A stretch of 64,000 bases of DNA, from the NCBI RefSeq assembly GCF_000504245.1, contig NZ_KI632509.1, positions 2,293,723 through 2,357,722 of the forward strand, given 5' to 3'. This DNA comes from Haloechinothrix halophila YIM 93223 (GTDB lineage: Bacteria; Actinomycetota; Actinomycetes; Mycobacteriales; Pseudonocardiaceae). Shown here in pieces: positions 53,564 to 63,416 of the stretch. The notes under the pieces were generated by a model that worked only from the letters and a program-made list of their open reading frames with translations, had not been told where the DNA came from and made no database searches. The position numbers were made by a program, and so were the translations under genes. Position 1 is the first letter of the stretch. Each line of letters starts with the position of its first letter.

Positions 53564-53845
53564 CGACGCCGTGTCTGGCCAACGCCGAATACCGCAAGGG
53601 GTGGTGTGGATCTTGATGCGAATAGGCGATCCATATCGCCACAACGCCTCATGATCCATTCTCGGTCGCCACAGCGGCGCGGCCAAGCTTGGTGCCCGCA
53701 TCGCCGTCAGAGCTGAGTAAGTCTGTAGACAAGATCGACTCGACGGCGTACGGACCTTGCGTCTCACGCCGACGTCGCCACAGCCCTGACGGGCCCACCG
53801 CGTGGCCATCCCCCTGAACACCCGACGGAGTGGGATGATCGGGGA

Positions 53846-54634
53846 GTGGCCCATCTGTATCGCGACACCGGTGTGGTGCTGCGCGTGCACAAGCTCGGCG
53901 AAGCCGACCGCATCATCACGCTGCTGACGCGCAAGCACGGCAAGCTGCGCGCCGTCGCCAAGGGCGTGCGCCGCACGTCCTCCCGGTTCGGCGCGCGGCT
54001 GGAGCCGTTCGGCCACGTCGACGCCCAGTTCTACCCCGGCAGAACACTGGACGTCATCACCCAGGTGACCACGGTGGATGCCTTCGCGGTCGGCATCGTG
54101 TCCGACTACCAGCGTTACACCGCCGCCAGCGCCATCTCCGAGACCGCCGACCGGCTCGCCGCCGAGGAGGGCGAACCGGCGCTTCGGCTGTACCTGCTCG
54201 TCGTCGGGGCGCTGCGGGCGCTCGCGGACGGCCAGCGCGACTCGTCGCTGGTGCTGGACGCCTTCCTGCTGCGGGCGATGGCATTCGCGGGCTGGGCGCC
54301 CGCGGTGTCGGAGTGCGCTCGCTGCGGCCTGCCAGGGCCGCACACGGCGTTCAGCGTGCAGGCGGGCGGCCTGGTATGCGCCCGGTGCAGGCCAGCCGGC
54401 GCGGTGAACCCGGCGCCCGACGTGATCGGCTTGCTCGTGGCCTTGCTGCACGGTGACTGGGACACGGCCGGCGCGACCGCGCAGGGTACTCGCCGCGACG
54501 CGAGTGGCCTGGTCGCCGCGCACCTGCAGTGGCATCTTGAGCGTCAGTTACGCTCACTGCCGCTGGTGGAGCGGCGCGTGTGGCAGGGCACCCTGGGCAC
54601 CGAAGCAGCGAGTGAGGCAGCGAGCGGAGGCTGA
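53846..54634 (+). CDS. recO: DNA repair protein RecO
   Basis: 262 aa RecF-pathway mediator. OB-fold N-terminus ([37 protein letters not shown]) and a four-Cys zinc finger ([11 protein letters not shown]...CARCR). GTG 53846. The 282 bases upstream (53564-53845) hold no gene that I can support and presumably include its promoter. uppS follows after 4 bases. Confidence 0.95.
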   Translation: MAHLYRDTGVVLRVHKLGEADRIITLLTRKHGKLRAVAKGVRRTSSRFGARLEPFGHVDAQFYPGRTLDVITQVTTVDAFAVGIVSDYQRYTAASAISETADRLAAEEGEPALRLYLLVVGALRALADGQRDSSLVLDAFLLRAMAFAGWAPAVSECARCGLPGPHTAFSVQAGGLVCARCRPAGAVNPAPDVIGLLVALLHGDWDTAGATAQGTRRDASGLVAAHLQWHLERQLRSLPLVERRVWQGTLGTEAASEAASGG

Positions 54635-54638
54635 AACA

Positions 54639-55457
54639 GTGCGGCGTAGCCGTCACGAACCGGGCACGCCCGGCACGATCAACTCCCCGGACCCGCACCC
54701 GTCCGGGGCGCGACCGCCGGATATCCCCGCCGAGTTCCTGCCGCGGCATGTCGCGCTGGTCATGGACGGCAACGGTCGCTGGGCCAATCAGCGCGGGCTG
54801 CCCCGCATCGAGGGGCACAAGCGGGGCGAGGCCGTCATGATCGACGTCGCGAGCGGCGCGGTCGAGCTGGGCGTGAAGTGGCTGTCGGTGTACGCGTTCT
54901 CCACCGAGAACTGGAAACGCAGCCCGGAGGAGGTGCGCTTCCTGATGGGGTTCAACCGTGACACCATCCGCCGCCAGGTCGACTACCTCGGCTCCATCGG
55001 TGTGCGGATTCGCTGGGCGGGCCGCCGCCCCAAGCTGTGGCGCAGCGTCATCAAGGAGCTGCAGGCCGCCGAGGAGAAGACCAAGCACAACACGAAGCTG
55101 AACATGACCATGTGCGTGAATTACGGTGGTCGTGCCGAGGTCGGTGACGCCGCACGCCGGATCGCCGAGCTCGCGGCGGCAGGCGAGATCAACCCGGCGA
55201 AGGTGAACGAGCGCACTATCGCGAAGTACCTGTACCAGCCGGAGATGCCCGACGTCGACCTGTTCCTGCGGCCGTCGGGCGAGCAGCGGACGTCCAACTT
55301 CCTGCTGTGGCAGTCGGCCTACGCCGAGTTCGTGTTCCAGGACACGCTGTTCCCCGACTTCGACCGCACGCACCTCTGGCAAGCCTGTCTGGAGTACGCC
55401 AAGCGCGACCGGCGCTTCGGGGCCGCCCGCGACGCCGTGGAAGAGAGACAACGATGA
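54639..55457 (+). CDS. uppS: Polyprenyl diphosphate synthase (cis-isoprenyltransferase)
   Basis: 272 aa. [19 protein letters not shown] is the diphosphate-binding motif, followed by [17 protein letters not shown] and [18 protein letters not shown]. Makes the long-chain polyprenyl carrier (decaprenyl in mycobacteria) for peptidoglycan and arabinogalactan. GTG 54639 with GGAGG upstream; the upstream in-frame extension overlaps recO and is not used. Confidence 0.95.
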   Translation: MRRSRHEPGTPGTINSPDPHPSGARPPDIPAEFLPRHVALVMDGNGRWANQRGLPRIEGHKRGEAVMIDVASGAVELGVKWLSVYAFSTENWKRSPEEVRFLMGFNRDTIRRQVDYLGSIGVRIRWAGRRPKLWRSVIKELQAAEEKTKHNTKLNMTMCVNYGGRAEVGDAARRIAELAAAGEINPAKVNERTIAKYLYQPEMPDVDLFLRPSGEQRTSNFLLWQSAYAEFVFQDTLFPDFDRTHLWQACLEYAKRDRRFGAARDAVEERQR

Positions 55458-55882
55458 GTACCGAGGCCACTAAGACCGCCGAACTGCTGGCGAACGCCAA
55501 GGCAGCGATGGAGCGTTACATCGAGGTGCACGTCGACGATGACGGTGCGCTGACCTTCCGGCACGCGGACGTGCCCTGTGCGGTGCAGGCCGTGCGGCTG
55601 GCGGAGGGCCTGACGGTGCTGAGCTTGACCTGCGTGGTCGCCTGGGACCTGCCCGACGACCCGTCGCTTGCCGCCTCCGCGGCCGAACGCGCTGGTCAGG
55701 GGCTGTTCGGCACCCTCGGCGTCGTGCACACCGAGACCGGTCTCGACGTCACGCTTCGCTACGCCTTCCCCGCCGACGGGCTGGACGAGACGCCGCTGGG
55801 CACGCTGCTGATGCTGGTGGTCTCCACCGCGTCGCAGCTGCGCTCCGATCTGCTCGGGATGGCGGAGGTCGAGCAGCAGTAA
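55454..55882 (+). CDS. YbjN/T3SS-chaperone-fold protein
   Basis: 142 aa. Alpha-beta sequence with [20 protein letters not shown], a beta meander ([40 protein letters not shown]) and a C-terminal helix [17 protein letters not shown]; pattern of the YbjN/class I chaperone-like fold. ATG 55454 overlaps the uppS stop, as in the mycobacterial equivalent. Role unknown; chaperone or adaptor activity is inferred from fold only. Confidence 0.72.
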   Translation: MSTEATKTAELLANAKAAMERYIEVHVDDDGALTFRHADVPCAVQAVRLAEGLTVLSLTCVVAWDLPDDPSLAASAAERAGQGLFGTLGVVHTETGLDVTLRYAFPADGLDETPLGTLLMLVVSTASQLRSDLLGMAEVEQQ

Positions 55883-55974
55883 TTCTGATCAACTTACCCT
55901 GTGCTGTGACGAGAGAATAGGACAAATCCGGCAGGAAAGTGGTCGTAGCGCAGGGTAAGCCGAGTCGGCTGAGC

Positions 55975-56400
55975 CTACGCAGCGGCGCAGCTTGAGCACG
56001 TCCCGACGATCTCAACGGTGTGGCTGATGTCGGAGAAGCCGTTGCTCGTCGCGATCCTGTCGGCCCAGCGCTCCACGGCGGGTCCCTCGATCTCCACGGT
56101 GTAGCCGCACTTCCGGCAGACGAGGTGATGGTGGTGGTGATCGGAACAGCGCCGGTAGACCGCCTCACCGGATTCGGTGCGCAACACGTCGATCACCCCG
56201 GCGTCCGACAGCGACTGCAACGTCCGGTACACCGTGGTCAGGCCGATCCCGTCGCCGCGTTTGCGCAGCTCGTCGTGCAGTTCCTGGGCGGAGCGGAAGT
56301 CGTCGATCTCGTTGAGCAGCTCCACAACCGCGGCGCGCTGCTTGGTCGCCCTGCGACCGGGAACCGGCGCGCTGCCCGCGCGTGACTCCGCTCGTGTCAT
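55975..56400 (-). CDS. zur: Zinc uptake regulator (Zur/FurB)
   Basis: 141 aa Fur-family repressor. Winged helix FRSAQELHDELRKRGDGIGL with TTVYRTLQSLSDAG, regulatory metal sites in the HHHHHLVCRKCGYTVEIEG segment and a structural zinc site CxxC...CSSC (VCRKC and TCSSC). ATG 56400 overlaps the ArsR-type gene. The adjacent ArsR/SmtB gene and glyS in the same order as Mycobacterium furB mark it as Zur rather than Fur. Confidence 0.92.
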   Translation of the reverse strand: MTRAESRAGSAPVPGRRATKQRAAVVELLNEIDDFRSAQELHDELRKRGDGIGLTTVYRTLQSLSDAGVIDVLRTESGEAVYRRCSDHHHHHLVCRKCGYTVEIEGPAVERWADRIATSNGFSDISHTVEIVGTCSSCAAA

Positions 56401-56828
56401 GGACGTTGGTCCTCCTCCATCTCGGCTACGTGCGCGACGGCGTCGGCGACGATGTGGGCGAGGTGGTCGTCGGCGAGTTGGTAGACGACTTCCCTGCCGC
56501 GCCGCTGTCCCCGCACCACGCGGGCCGCCTTGAGCACCCGGAGGTGCTGGCTGATCAGTGGTTGCGCGACGCCGAGGCCGTCCACCAGCTCGTGCACGCA
56601 CCGCTCGCCGGAACGCAGCTGCAGCACGATCGCGATCCGGACCGGCGCTGCCAGCGCCCGTAGCAGCTCACCTGCCTCCGCGAGGGTACCCGTTGGCGGC
56701 ACCGGGATGGTCGGCACGGACCGATCCGACGAGTGCGGCGGTTCCTGAGTGCCGCTCGCGGTGCCGGCGGTGTCTTCGGTGTCCGGAGTGTCCTCGGTAC
56801 CTGCAGTGCCCTTGACGGTCGGCGCCAT
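56397..56828 (-). CDS. ArsR/SmtB-family metal-sensing repressor
   Basis: 143 aa. A 45-residue Thr/Asp/Glu/Pro-rich N-terminus precedes the winged helix (LRALAAPVRIAIVLQLRSGE, LVDGLGVAQPLISQHLRVLK). The last helix contains DDHLAHIVADAVAHVAE, which fits the alpha5 zinc site (DxH-x10-HxxE) of zinc sensors such as SmtB/CzrA. ATG 56828; stop overlaps zur by 4 bases, so the two zinc regulators are co-expressed. Divergent from glyS. Confidence 0.88.
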   Translation of the reverse strand: MAPTVKGTAGTEDTPDTEDTAGTASGTQEPPHSSDRSVPTIPVPPTGTLAEAGELLRALAAPVRIAIVLQLRSGERCVHELVDGLGVAQPLISQHLRVLKAARVVRGQRRGREVVYQLADDHLAHIVADAVAHVAEMEEDQRP

Positions 56829-56973
56829 GGTGTCATGGTAGTCGCCGAGGTCGAGCGCGCCGCGAGGCGTTACTGTCAGTGAGCGCCCCAGCCGCCCACT
56901 CGGGTTGTCCCCGCGAGGGCTACGCTTGAGCATTCAGAAACCCCAGTACTCACACATTCGGAGAGTCCTTCCC

Positions 56974-58362
56974 GTGGCGACCGACAGAATCGAGACCGTT
57001 GTCAGCCTGTGCAAGCGCCGTGGCTTCGTCTACCCATGCGGAGAGATCTACGGTGGCACCCGCTCGGCTTGGGACTACGGACCGCTCGGCGTCGAGCTGA
57101 AGGACAACATCAAGCGGCAGTGGTGGAAGTCGATGATCCAGGGCCGCGACGACGTCGTCGGCCTCGACTCCTCGGTGATCCTGCCGCGCGACGTGTGGGT
57201 CGCGTCTGGTCACGTCGAGGCGTTCGTCGACCCGCTGATCGAGTGCCTGTCATGTCACCGCCGCTGGCGCGCCGACCAGCTCGCCGAAGAGTACGTCGAG
57301 CGCACCGGCAAGGAAGCGGATGAAGGTCACCTGTCCGACGTGCCGTGCCCGAACTGCGGCACGAGGGGCGAGTACACCGAGCCGCGGGAGTTCAACGGCC
57401 TGCTCAAGACCTATCTCGGCCCGGTTGAGTCCGAGGAGGGGTTGCACTACCTGCGGCCGGAGACCGCGCAAGGCATCTTCGTGAACTTCTCCAACGTGCT
57501 GACATCGTCGCGGAAGAAGCCGCCGTTCGGCATCGGCCAGATCGGCAAGTCGTTCCGCAACGAGATCACGCCGGGCAACTTCATCTTCCGCACCCGCGAG
57601 TTCGAGCAGATGGAGATGGAGTACTTCGTCGAGCCTGGCGAGGACGAGGAGTGGCACCAGTACTGGATCGACGAGCGCACCAAGTGGTACACCGACCTCG
57701 GCATCGCCAAGGACAACCTGCGCCACTACGAGCACCCGAAGGAAAAGCTGTCGCACTACTCGAAGCGCACCGTCGACGTCGAGTACCGGTTCCAGTTCTC
57801 CTCCGGGCAGGAGTGGGGCGAGCTGGAAGGCATCGCCAACCGCACCGACTTCGACCTGACCACGCACTCCAACCACTCCGGTGTTGATCTGTCCTATTTC
57901 GACCAGTCGACAGGGGAGCGGTACCGGCCGTTCGTGATCGAGCCGGCAGCCGGTGTCGGACGTCCGATGATGGCCTTCCTGCTCGATGCCTACACCGAGG
58001 ACGAGGCGCCCAACGCCAAGGGCGGCGTCGACAAGCGCGTCGTGCTCAAGCTGGACCGCAGGCTCGCGCCGGTGAAGGCGGCCGTGCTGCCGTTGTCGCG
58101 CAACGCCGACCTGTCGCCGAAGGCCCGCGACATCGCGACCACGCTGCGCAAGAACTGGAACGTCGACTTCGACGACTCGGGTGCCATCGGCCGCCGTTAC
58201 CGCCGCCAGGACGAGATCGGCACGCCGTTCTGCGTCACCATCGACTTCGATTCGCTGGACGACCACGCGGTCACGGTGCGCGAACGGGACACGATGAACC
58301 AGGAGCGCGTCGCGATCGACCAGCTGGAGAGCTACCTCGCCGCGCGGCTCGTCGGCTGCTGA
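56974..58362 (+). CDS. glyS: Glycyl-tRNA synthetase
   Basis: 462 aa class II homodimeric enzyme. Motif 1 region [19 protein letters not shown], motif 2 [22 protein letters not shown], motif 3 and the anticodon-binding domain ending [13 protein letters not shown] zinc-type cysteine set CLSCHRRW...CPNCGTR is present in the insert. GTG 56974 chosen. No T-box leader is seen. Confidence 0.96.
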   Translation: MATDRIETVVSLCKRRGFVYPCGEIYGGTRSAWDYGPLGVELKDNIKRQWWKSMIQGRDDVVGLDSSVILPRDVWVASGHVEAFVDPLIECLSCHRRWRADQLAEEYVERTGKEADEGHLSDVPCPNCGTRGEYTEPREFNGLLKTYLGPVESEEGLHYLRPETAQGIFVNFSNVLTSSRKKPPFGIGQIGKSFRNEITPGNFIFRTREFEQMEMEYFVEPGEDEEWHQYWIDERTKWYTDLGIAKDNLRHYEHPKEKLSHYSKRTVDVEYRFQFSSGQEWGELEGIANRTDFDLTTHSNHSGVDLSYFDQSTGERYRPFVIEPAAGVGRPMMAFLLDAYTEDEAPNAKGGVDKRVVLKLDRRLAPVKAAVLPLSRNADLSPKARDIATTLRKNWNVDFDDSGAIGRRYRRQDEIGTPFCVTIDFDSLDDHAVTVRERDTMNQERVAIDQLESYLAARLVGC

Positions 58363-58398
58363 TCCGAACGGACGCCCCCGGTACGTCACTGGCACGGG

Positions 58399-59067
58399 GT
58401 GCGGGAAGATGGCCTGGTGATCGCTGAGTCGAGGGAACCCCGCTTCCGACGCTGGTTACTGCGCGCTGTCGTTGGCGGCATCCTTGTCGGCTTGGTGCTC
58501 GTCACGGGGACGGCGTTCCGGATCTGGCAGGTGGCGCGCGTCGACGACCGCTCACCAGCGGACCTGATCGTGGTGCTCGGCGCCGCGCAGTACAACGGCA
58601 CGCCGTCGGACATTTTTCGATGGCGGCTCGAGCACGCGCGGGACCTGTATCAGGACGGCGTCGCGCGGTATGTGGTGACCACCGGCGGCAGCCGTGACGG
58701 CGACGCCTACACCGAGGCGGAAGCCGGGGCACGGTGGCTGGAGCGCCACGGCGTGCCAGCATCGGCGACCATCGCGATCGGCGAGGGTGTGGATACCCTC
58801 GGCAGCATCGAGGCGGCAGGCGTCGAGGCCCGTGAGCGCGGGCTGGAATCGGCGGTCGTGGTCAGCGATCCGTGGCACTCGCTGCGGGCGCGGACCATGG
58901 CCAAGGACTCCGGGCTGGACGCGTGGACGTCGCCGACGCGCAGCGGTCCCACCGTGCAGACCCGCGAGATCCAGTTCCGCTACATCTGGCGGGAGACCAA
59001 GGCGCTGCTGTTCTACCGCGTCGCCCGCGCGTCGGCGGATGAGGCGGGCTCGACCGGGCTGGGCTGA
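58399..59067 (+). CDS. YdcF/SanA-type DUF218 membrane-anchored protein
   Basis: 222 aa. One N-terminal transmembrane helix (LLRAVVGGILVGLVLVTGTA) followed by a DUF218 domain: ADLIVVLGAAQYNGTPSDIF, YVVTTGGSRDGDAYTEAEAG, DTLGSIEAAG and VVVSDPWHSLRARTMA. The family (SanA, ElyC, YdcF) acts on envelope metabolism or binds nucleotides. Start GTG 58399, or GTG 58417. Confidence 0.85.
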   Translation: MREDGLVIAESREPRFRRWLLRAVVGGILVGLVLVTGTAFRIWQVARVDDRSPADLIVVLGAAQYNGTPSDIFRWRLEHARDLYQDGVARYVVTTGGSRDGDAYTEAEAGARWLERHGVPASATIAIGEGVDTLGSIEAAGVEARERGLESAVVVSDPWHSLRARTMAKDSGLDAWTSPTRSGPTVQTREIQFRYIWRETKALLFYRVARASADEAGSTGLG

Positions 59068-59134
59068 GCGCACGGACCCGGCTGGTCCCCGTCGAGGATT
59101 CGGCACTGTCGCCGGTTCTGCGTAGCCTGGGGCG

Positions 59135-60397
59135 GTGAGCTACACCGACCATGACCGCGAGCGGGTGATCGCCGAGCCCGCCAAGGACACGCGCGGTATC
59201 GGCGACGATCGGTCGCCGTTCGCGCGCGACCGTGCGCGGGTGCTGCACTCGGCAGCGCTGCGCAGGCTCGCGGGCAAGACGCAGGTCGTCGGGCCAGGAG
59301 AGGGCGCAGAGGTGTCGGGTGTGCCACGCACCCGGCTCACCCACTCGCTCGAGGTCGCGCAAATCGGCCGAAACATCGCGGAGTCGCTCGGGGCCGACGG
59401 CGACCTGGTCGACACCGCGGGCTTGGCGCACGACATCGGGCATCCGCCGTTCGGCCACAACGGCGAGAAGGCGCTCGACGAGCTGGCACAGGACTGCGGT
59501 GGCTACGAGGGCAACGCACAGACGTTGCGCATTCTGACGCGCCTTGAGCCGAAGGTGCGCTCAGACGGCGAGTTGACCAGCGGGCTGAACCTCACCAGGG
59601 CGTGCCTCGACGCCACCACCAAGTACCCGTGGCGGCGCAGTGCTGGCACGCGGAAGTTCGGCGCGTACGACGACGACCTGCCGGTGTTCGAGTGGATGCG
59701 CGCTGGCGCGCCGGAGGGCCAGATGTGCCTGGAAGCCAGCATCATGGACTGGTCGGACGACGTCGCCTACTCGGTGCACGACGTGGAGGACGGGGTGCTG
59801 TCCGGCCGCATCTCGCTGCACGTGCTCACCGACGCCACCGAACGCGCCGCGCTGGCGGAGCTCGCCGCGAAGCACTTCTCGTCGCTCGCGGTGTCCACGC
59901 TTGAGTCCGCCGCGCAGGAACTTCTGGCGTTGCCCGCCGTGGCTGAGCTGGCGGTGCCGGACTACGACTTCTCGCTCGGTGCGCTGGTCGCGCTGAAGCG
60001 GCTCACCAGTGAGCTGGTCGGCCGGTTCGCCACGGCAACCGTCACCGAGACCCGCGCGACCTACGGCGACGGTCCGCTGACCCGGTACGCGGCGCGGCTC
60101 GTCGTGCCCGATCGGGTGGCTGCCGAGGTCGCGCTGCTCAAGGCGCTCGCACTGCGGTACGTGATGAGCGACCGACGCAGGCTCGCCGTGCAGGAGGGGC
60201 AGCGGCAGTTGCTGACGGAGTTGGTCGAGGTGCTGCTGCGGCGTTCGCCCGAGGTGCTGGACCGGCTGCTGCAACCCGCGTGGCACGCGGCGGCCGACGA
60301 CGCCGGGCGCACCCGCGTCGTCGTTGATCAGGTCGCGTCGCTGACCGACGCGCAAGCCGTCGCCTGGCACGCCTGGCACACTGGTCGGCATGGCTGA
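59135..60397 (+). CDS. dgt: dGTP triphosphohydrolase-like protein
   Basis: 420 aa HD-domain enzyme that hydrolyses dNTPs to nucleoside plus triphosphate. HD motif: RLTHSLEVAQIGRNIAE then LAHDIGHPPFGHNGEKALDE, and the later SIMDWSDDVAYSVHDVEDG. GTG 59135. In mycobacteria dnaG follows dgt; here an overlapping serpin gene does. Length and motifs are normal. Confidence 0.95.
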   Translation: MSYTDHDRERVIAEPAKDTRGIGDDRSPFARDRARVLHSAALRRLAGKTQVVGPGEGAEVSGVPRTRLTHSLEVAQIGRNIAESLGADGDLVDTAGLAHDIGHPPFGHNGEKALDELAQDCGGYEGNAQTLRILTRLEPKVRSDGELTSGLNLTRACLDATTKYPWRRSAGTRKFGAYDDDLPVFEWMRAGAPEGQMCLEASIMDWSDDVAYSVHDVEDGVLSGRISLHVLTDATERAALAELAAKHFSSLAVSTLESAAQELLALPAVAELAVPDYDFSLGALVALKRLTSELVGRFATATVTETRATYGDGPLTRYAARLVVPDRVAAEVALLKALALRYVMSDRRRLAVQEGQRQLLTELVEVLLRRSPEVLDRLLQPAWHAAADDAGRTRVVVDQVASLTDAQAVAWHAWHTGRHG

Positions 60398-61550
60398 GAT
60401 CACCGCGCAGCGAGAGCACCTGCGGCTCTGTCTCGCGCTCCACCGGGTGCTCGCTGCGGAGGGTGGTACCACGTGTTTCTCGCCGTACTCGGTGGCTAGC
60501 GCGCTCGGGCTGGTGTATCAGGCGGCGCGCGGCAGTACGGCCGACGAGCTGCGCGCGCTGCTCAGCGAGGACGAGCCGGACATCGCCAAGCAGCTGGAAC
60601 TGCTCGCGGACGCCGCGGTACTGGACACCGGTCGCGATGGCGAGGAGCCGGTGATCGCGGTGTCCAACACGCTGTGGGCATGGGACCAGTTGCGGCTCAA
60701 CGACGACTTCGGCGCCGACCTGGCGGCCTGGCCGGGCGCCAAACTGGCGCACGCGCCGTTCGTGACCGACCCCGAGGGCGCAAGGGAAGCCATCAACGCC
60801 GATGTCGCACGGACCACCCGCGACCTGATCACCGAACTGGTCCCCTCAGGTGCGGTCACCGTCGACACCGTGGCGAGCCTGGTCAACGCGCTGTACCTGA
60901 AGGCAGCGTGGCGGAACCCGTTCGCCGTAGCGCAGACCACCGACGGGGTGTTCCACACGCCAGGCGGCGACCGCACGGTGCCGATGATGCGGCAGGTTGA
61001 ACAGCTCGGCTACGCCGAGGCGGATGGCTGGCGCGCGGCCGTGCTGCCCGCGGCAGGTGGGGTGCAGGCAGTGGTGCTGCTGCCGGACGCCGCCGCTTCG
61101 AGCGCTGCTGCTTCCGGTGCCGCTCCGGCCTCCGCGCTGGCCACTGCGGAGTCCTCCCTGGACGCCGACACGCTGTCCGGACTGCTCGATGGCGTGCGCA
61201 CCCGACGGGTCTCACTGCGGCTGCCGCGCGTCGACGTCGGCATGAACGTGTCGCTGAACAGTGCGCTCGGCGAGCTGGGCGTGGCGGAGCTGTTCACCCC
61301 GGACGCCGACCTCACCGGGCTTTCGGACGACCCCCGGCTGCTGGTTTCCGACGCGCTGCACGAATCCGTGCTCAAACTGGACGAGGACGGACTCGAAGGC
61401 GCCGCCGCGACCGCGATGATGATCCGACTGACCTCGGTCAGCGTGGAGGAACCGGTGTCGTTCGTCGTCGACCGTCCGTTCCTGCTGCTCGTCCGCCACA
61501 CCACCACCGGCGCGGTCTACTTCCTCGCCAGGGTGACCGACCCGACCTGA
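60390..61550 (+). CDS. Cytosolic serpin-family protein
   Basis: 386 aa complete serpin fold: CFSPYSVASALGLVYQAARG, VASLVNALYLKAAWRNPF, MMRQVEQLGYAEADGWRAAVL, and the breach/shutter and C-terminal PFLLLVRHTTTGAVYFLAR. The hinge DEDGLEGAAATAMM has the small residues of inhibitory serpins. The loop is about four residues longer than alpha1-antitrypsin, so P1 cannot be assigned. No signal peptide is visible. ATG 60390 overlaps dgt by 8 bases. An unstructured Ala/Ser-rich insert ([19 protein letters not shown]) lies midway. Confidence 0.9.
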   Translation: MAEITAQREHLRLCLALHRVLAAEGGTTCFSPYSVASALGLVYQAARGSTADELRALLSEDEPDIAKQLELLADAAVLDTGRDGEEPVIAVSNTLWAWDQLRLNDDFGADLAAWPGAKLAHAPFVTDPEGAREAINADVARTTRDLITELVPSGAVTVDTVASLVNALYLKAAWRNPFAVAQTTDGVFHTPGGDRTVPMMRQVEQLGYAEADGWRAAVLPAAGGVQAVVLLPDAAASSAAASGAAPASALATAESSLDADTLSGLLDGVRTRRVSLRLPRVDVGMNVSLNSALGELGVAELFTPDADLTGLSDDPRLLVSDALHESVLKLDEDGLEGAAATAMMIRLTSVSVEEPVSFVVDRPFLLLVRHTTTGAVYFLARVTDPT

Positions 61551-61557
61551 CCCGTGC

Positions 61558-61704
61558 GTCGTGTCCGGCGTTCCCGACGCTGTGTCCTGCATCCAGGACG
61601 CCGTGTCCTGCACTCAGAACGCTGTGTTCGTCACTCAGAACGCTGTGTCCTGCACTCAGGACGCCGTGGTTGTCATTCAGGGCGCTGTGTGCCGCACTGT
61701 CACA
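61558..61704. repeat. Array of seven 21-bp hairpin repeats
   Basis: Seven head-to-tail 21-base units at 61558, 61579, 61600, 61621, 61642, 61663 and 61684, consensus GCYGTGTCCTGCAYTCAGRAC. The best units contain GTCCTG-N4-CAGGAC hairpins. Same family as 12159-12242. Between the serpin and AhpD-like genes. Confidence 0.85.
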
Positions 61705-61768
61705 CCGAAGCGCGCTGTCTCGTCGTAGGGATGACACGACACCGACGACTTTCGGAGAGGAGTGCGCC

Positions 61769-62335
61769 ATGCCGCGCATCCCCGCAGTGGCCACCAAAGA
61801 CGCAGGCTGGCTGACCAAGTTCAGCTACCGGTTCGCGCGCAAACGGTATGGAGCGGTGCCGGAGCCCATGGCCGTCGCCGCCCACCACCGCAAGTTGATG
61901 TCCGCTGGCAACATCCACGAACTGTTGGTGCAGCGCGCCAGCACGGTCCTGCCCGCGAACGTCCGCGACCTCGCGGTCTACCGAGCCGCGGTGCGGCTGG
62001 GCTGCTCATGGTGCATCGACTTCGGCACCATGCTGCAACGGCACCAGGGCCTCGACGTCGACCGGCTCAAGCAGATCGACGACTACGCCGATTCTCCCCT
62101 GTACAGCCCCGCCGAGCGGTTGGCCATTGCCTACGCCGACGCGATGACGGAGACGCCGATCAGCGTGACGGACGCGCAGGTCGCCAAGCTGGAAGCGGAG
62201 TTCGGGCGCGATGGCGTGGTCGAGCTGACCTACCACATTGGACTGGAGAACATGCGCGGTCGGATCAACAGTGCCCTCGGCGTTCCGGAACAGGGCTTCA
62301 CCTCGGGAGAGGCGTGCCAAGTCCCGCAACCCTGA
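61769..62335 (+). CDS. AhpD/CMD-like (carboxymuconolactone decarboxylase fold) protein
   Basis: 188 aa. The redox motif GCSWCIDFGTMLQ (CxxC plus downstream acidic residue) of AhpD-type peroxidases is present, with the flanking helices VYRAAVRLG and ERLAIAYADAMTETPI typical of the CMD fold. Likely a thiol-based peroxidase/reductase; partner unknown. ATG 61769 with GGAGAGG upstream. Followed by a hairpin and the convergent reductase gene. Confidence 0.85.
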   Translation: MPRIPAVATKDAGWLTKFSYRFARKRYGAVPEPMAVAAHHRKLMSAGNIHELLVQRASTVLPANVRDLAVYRAAVRLGCSWCIDFGTMLQRHQGLDVDRLKQIDDYADSPLYSPAERLAIAYADAMTETPISVTDAQVAKLEAEFGRDGVVELTYHIGLENMRGRINSALGVPEQGFTSGEACQVPQP

Positions 62336-62348
62336 GGACCCCTCGGCC

Positions 62349-62402
62349 GTTGTGACGGGCTTCTTCGCAACACAGCACGATGCGAAGGAGCCCCTTCACA
62401 AC
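62349..62402. terminator. Long imperfect hairpin between convergent genes
   Basis: GTTGTGACGGGCTTCTTCGC(A) at 62349-62369 pairs with TGCGAAGGAGCCCCTTCACA(AC) at 62381-62402 around an 11-base loop, with a few mismatches. Serves both the AhpD-like gene and the reductase. Similar in style to 26551-26597. Confidence 0.65.
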
Positions 62403-62405
62403 ACC

Positions 62406-63416
62406 TCACTCCGCCAGTCGCACGATCATCTTCCCGGTGTTGTCGCCGCGCAGGACGCCGAGGAACGCGTCGACGGCGTTGTCCAGGCCATCGACCACGG
62501 TCTCGTCAGCCACCAGGTCACCGTTGCGCAGCCACGGCCCGACTTCGCTGACCATGTCCCTGAACCGGGAGCTGTGGTCGCCGACGATGAACCCACGCAG
62601 CGTCAGCCGCTTGCCGATCGCCAGCCACATGTTGCGCGGACCCGGTGCGGCTTCGGTCGCGTTGTACTGGTTGATCGCCCCGCACAGCGCGACCCGGCCG
62701 TGCGTGTTGAGGTGCGTGATCGCCGCCTCGAGGTGGTCGCCACCGACGTTGTCGAAGTAGACGTCGATGCCGTTCGGCGCGGCCTCGGCGAGCTGCTCGC
62801 TGATGTCGCCGTCGCGGTAGTTGAACGCCGCGTCGAAGCCGGCCTTGTCACGCACGTACGCCACTTTCTCCGGCGACCCTGCGCTGCCGATCACCCGCTT
62901 GGCGCCCTTGAGCCGCGCGAGCTGGCCCGCCATGCTGCCGACCGCGCCCGCAGCGCCGGAGACGAACACCGTGTCGCCATCACGGAACTCGGCGACGTCG
63001 AGCAGCCCGGCGTACGCGGTCAGCCCGGTCATGCCGAGCGCGCCCAGATACAGCGACAGCGGCAGGCCGGGGATCGGCTCAACGGCGCGGGCCGTCTTGG
63101 CGGGTACCAGCGCGTGCTCACGCCAGCCCAGGCCGTGCAGCACGGTGTCGCCCGGCTTGAAGCCATCCACAGTGGACTCGACGACCTCGCCCACCGCGCC
63201 GCCGTCCAGCGGCTCATCGATCTGGAACGGCGGCACGTACGACTTGACGTCGTTCATCCTCGGCCGCATGTAGGGATCGACCGACATGAACAGGTTGCGC
63301 ACCAGCAGCTGTCCTTCGGACGGCGCGGGCAGCTCGGTATCGGTCAGCGTGAAGTTCGTCGGTTCGGGCCAGCCGGACGGGCGGGAAGCGAGGCGGATCT
63401 CACGGGTAGCGGTCAT
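62406..63416 (-). CDS. NADP-dependent MDR reductase (leukotriene-B4/alkenal reductase-like)
   Basis: 336 aa. Family pattern: FTLTDTELPAPSEGQLLVRN, MSVDPYMRPRM, nucleotide fold VSGAAGAVGSMAGQLARLKG, DVYFDNVGGDHLEAAI. Homologues reduce alpha,beta-unsaturated carbonyls, curcumin or 2-alkenals. ATG 63416 overlaps the OhrR-type gene by 4 bases (ATGA), so it is probably induced together with it by electrophile or peroxide stress. Confidence 0.88.
   Translation of the reverse strand: MTATREIRLASRPSGWPEPTNFTLTDTELPAPSEGQLLVRNLFMSVDPYMRPRMNDVKSYVPPFQIDEPLDGGAVGEVVESTVDGFKPGDTVLHGLGWREHALVPAKTARAVEPIPGLPLSLYLGALGMTGLTAYAGLLDVAEFRDGDTVFVSGAAGAVGSMAGQLARLKGAKRVIGSAGSPEKVAYVRDKAGFDAAFNYRDGDISEQLAEAAPNGIDVYFDNVGGDHLEAAITHLNTHGRVALCGAINQYNATEAAPGPRNMWLAIGKRLTLRGFIVGDHSSRFRDMVSEVGPWLRNGDLVADETVVDGLDNAVDAFLGVLRGDNTGKMIVRLAE

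Noticed and set aside
53564-53845. tRNA or small RNA gene upstream of recO
   Set aside because: No cloverleaf, TTCGAATC loop or clear terminator hairpin could be found.
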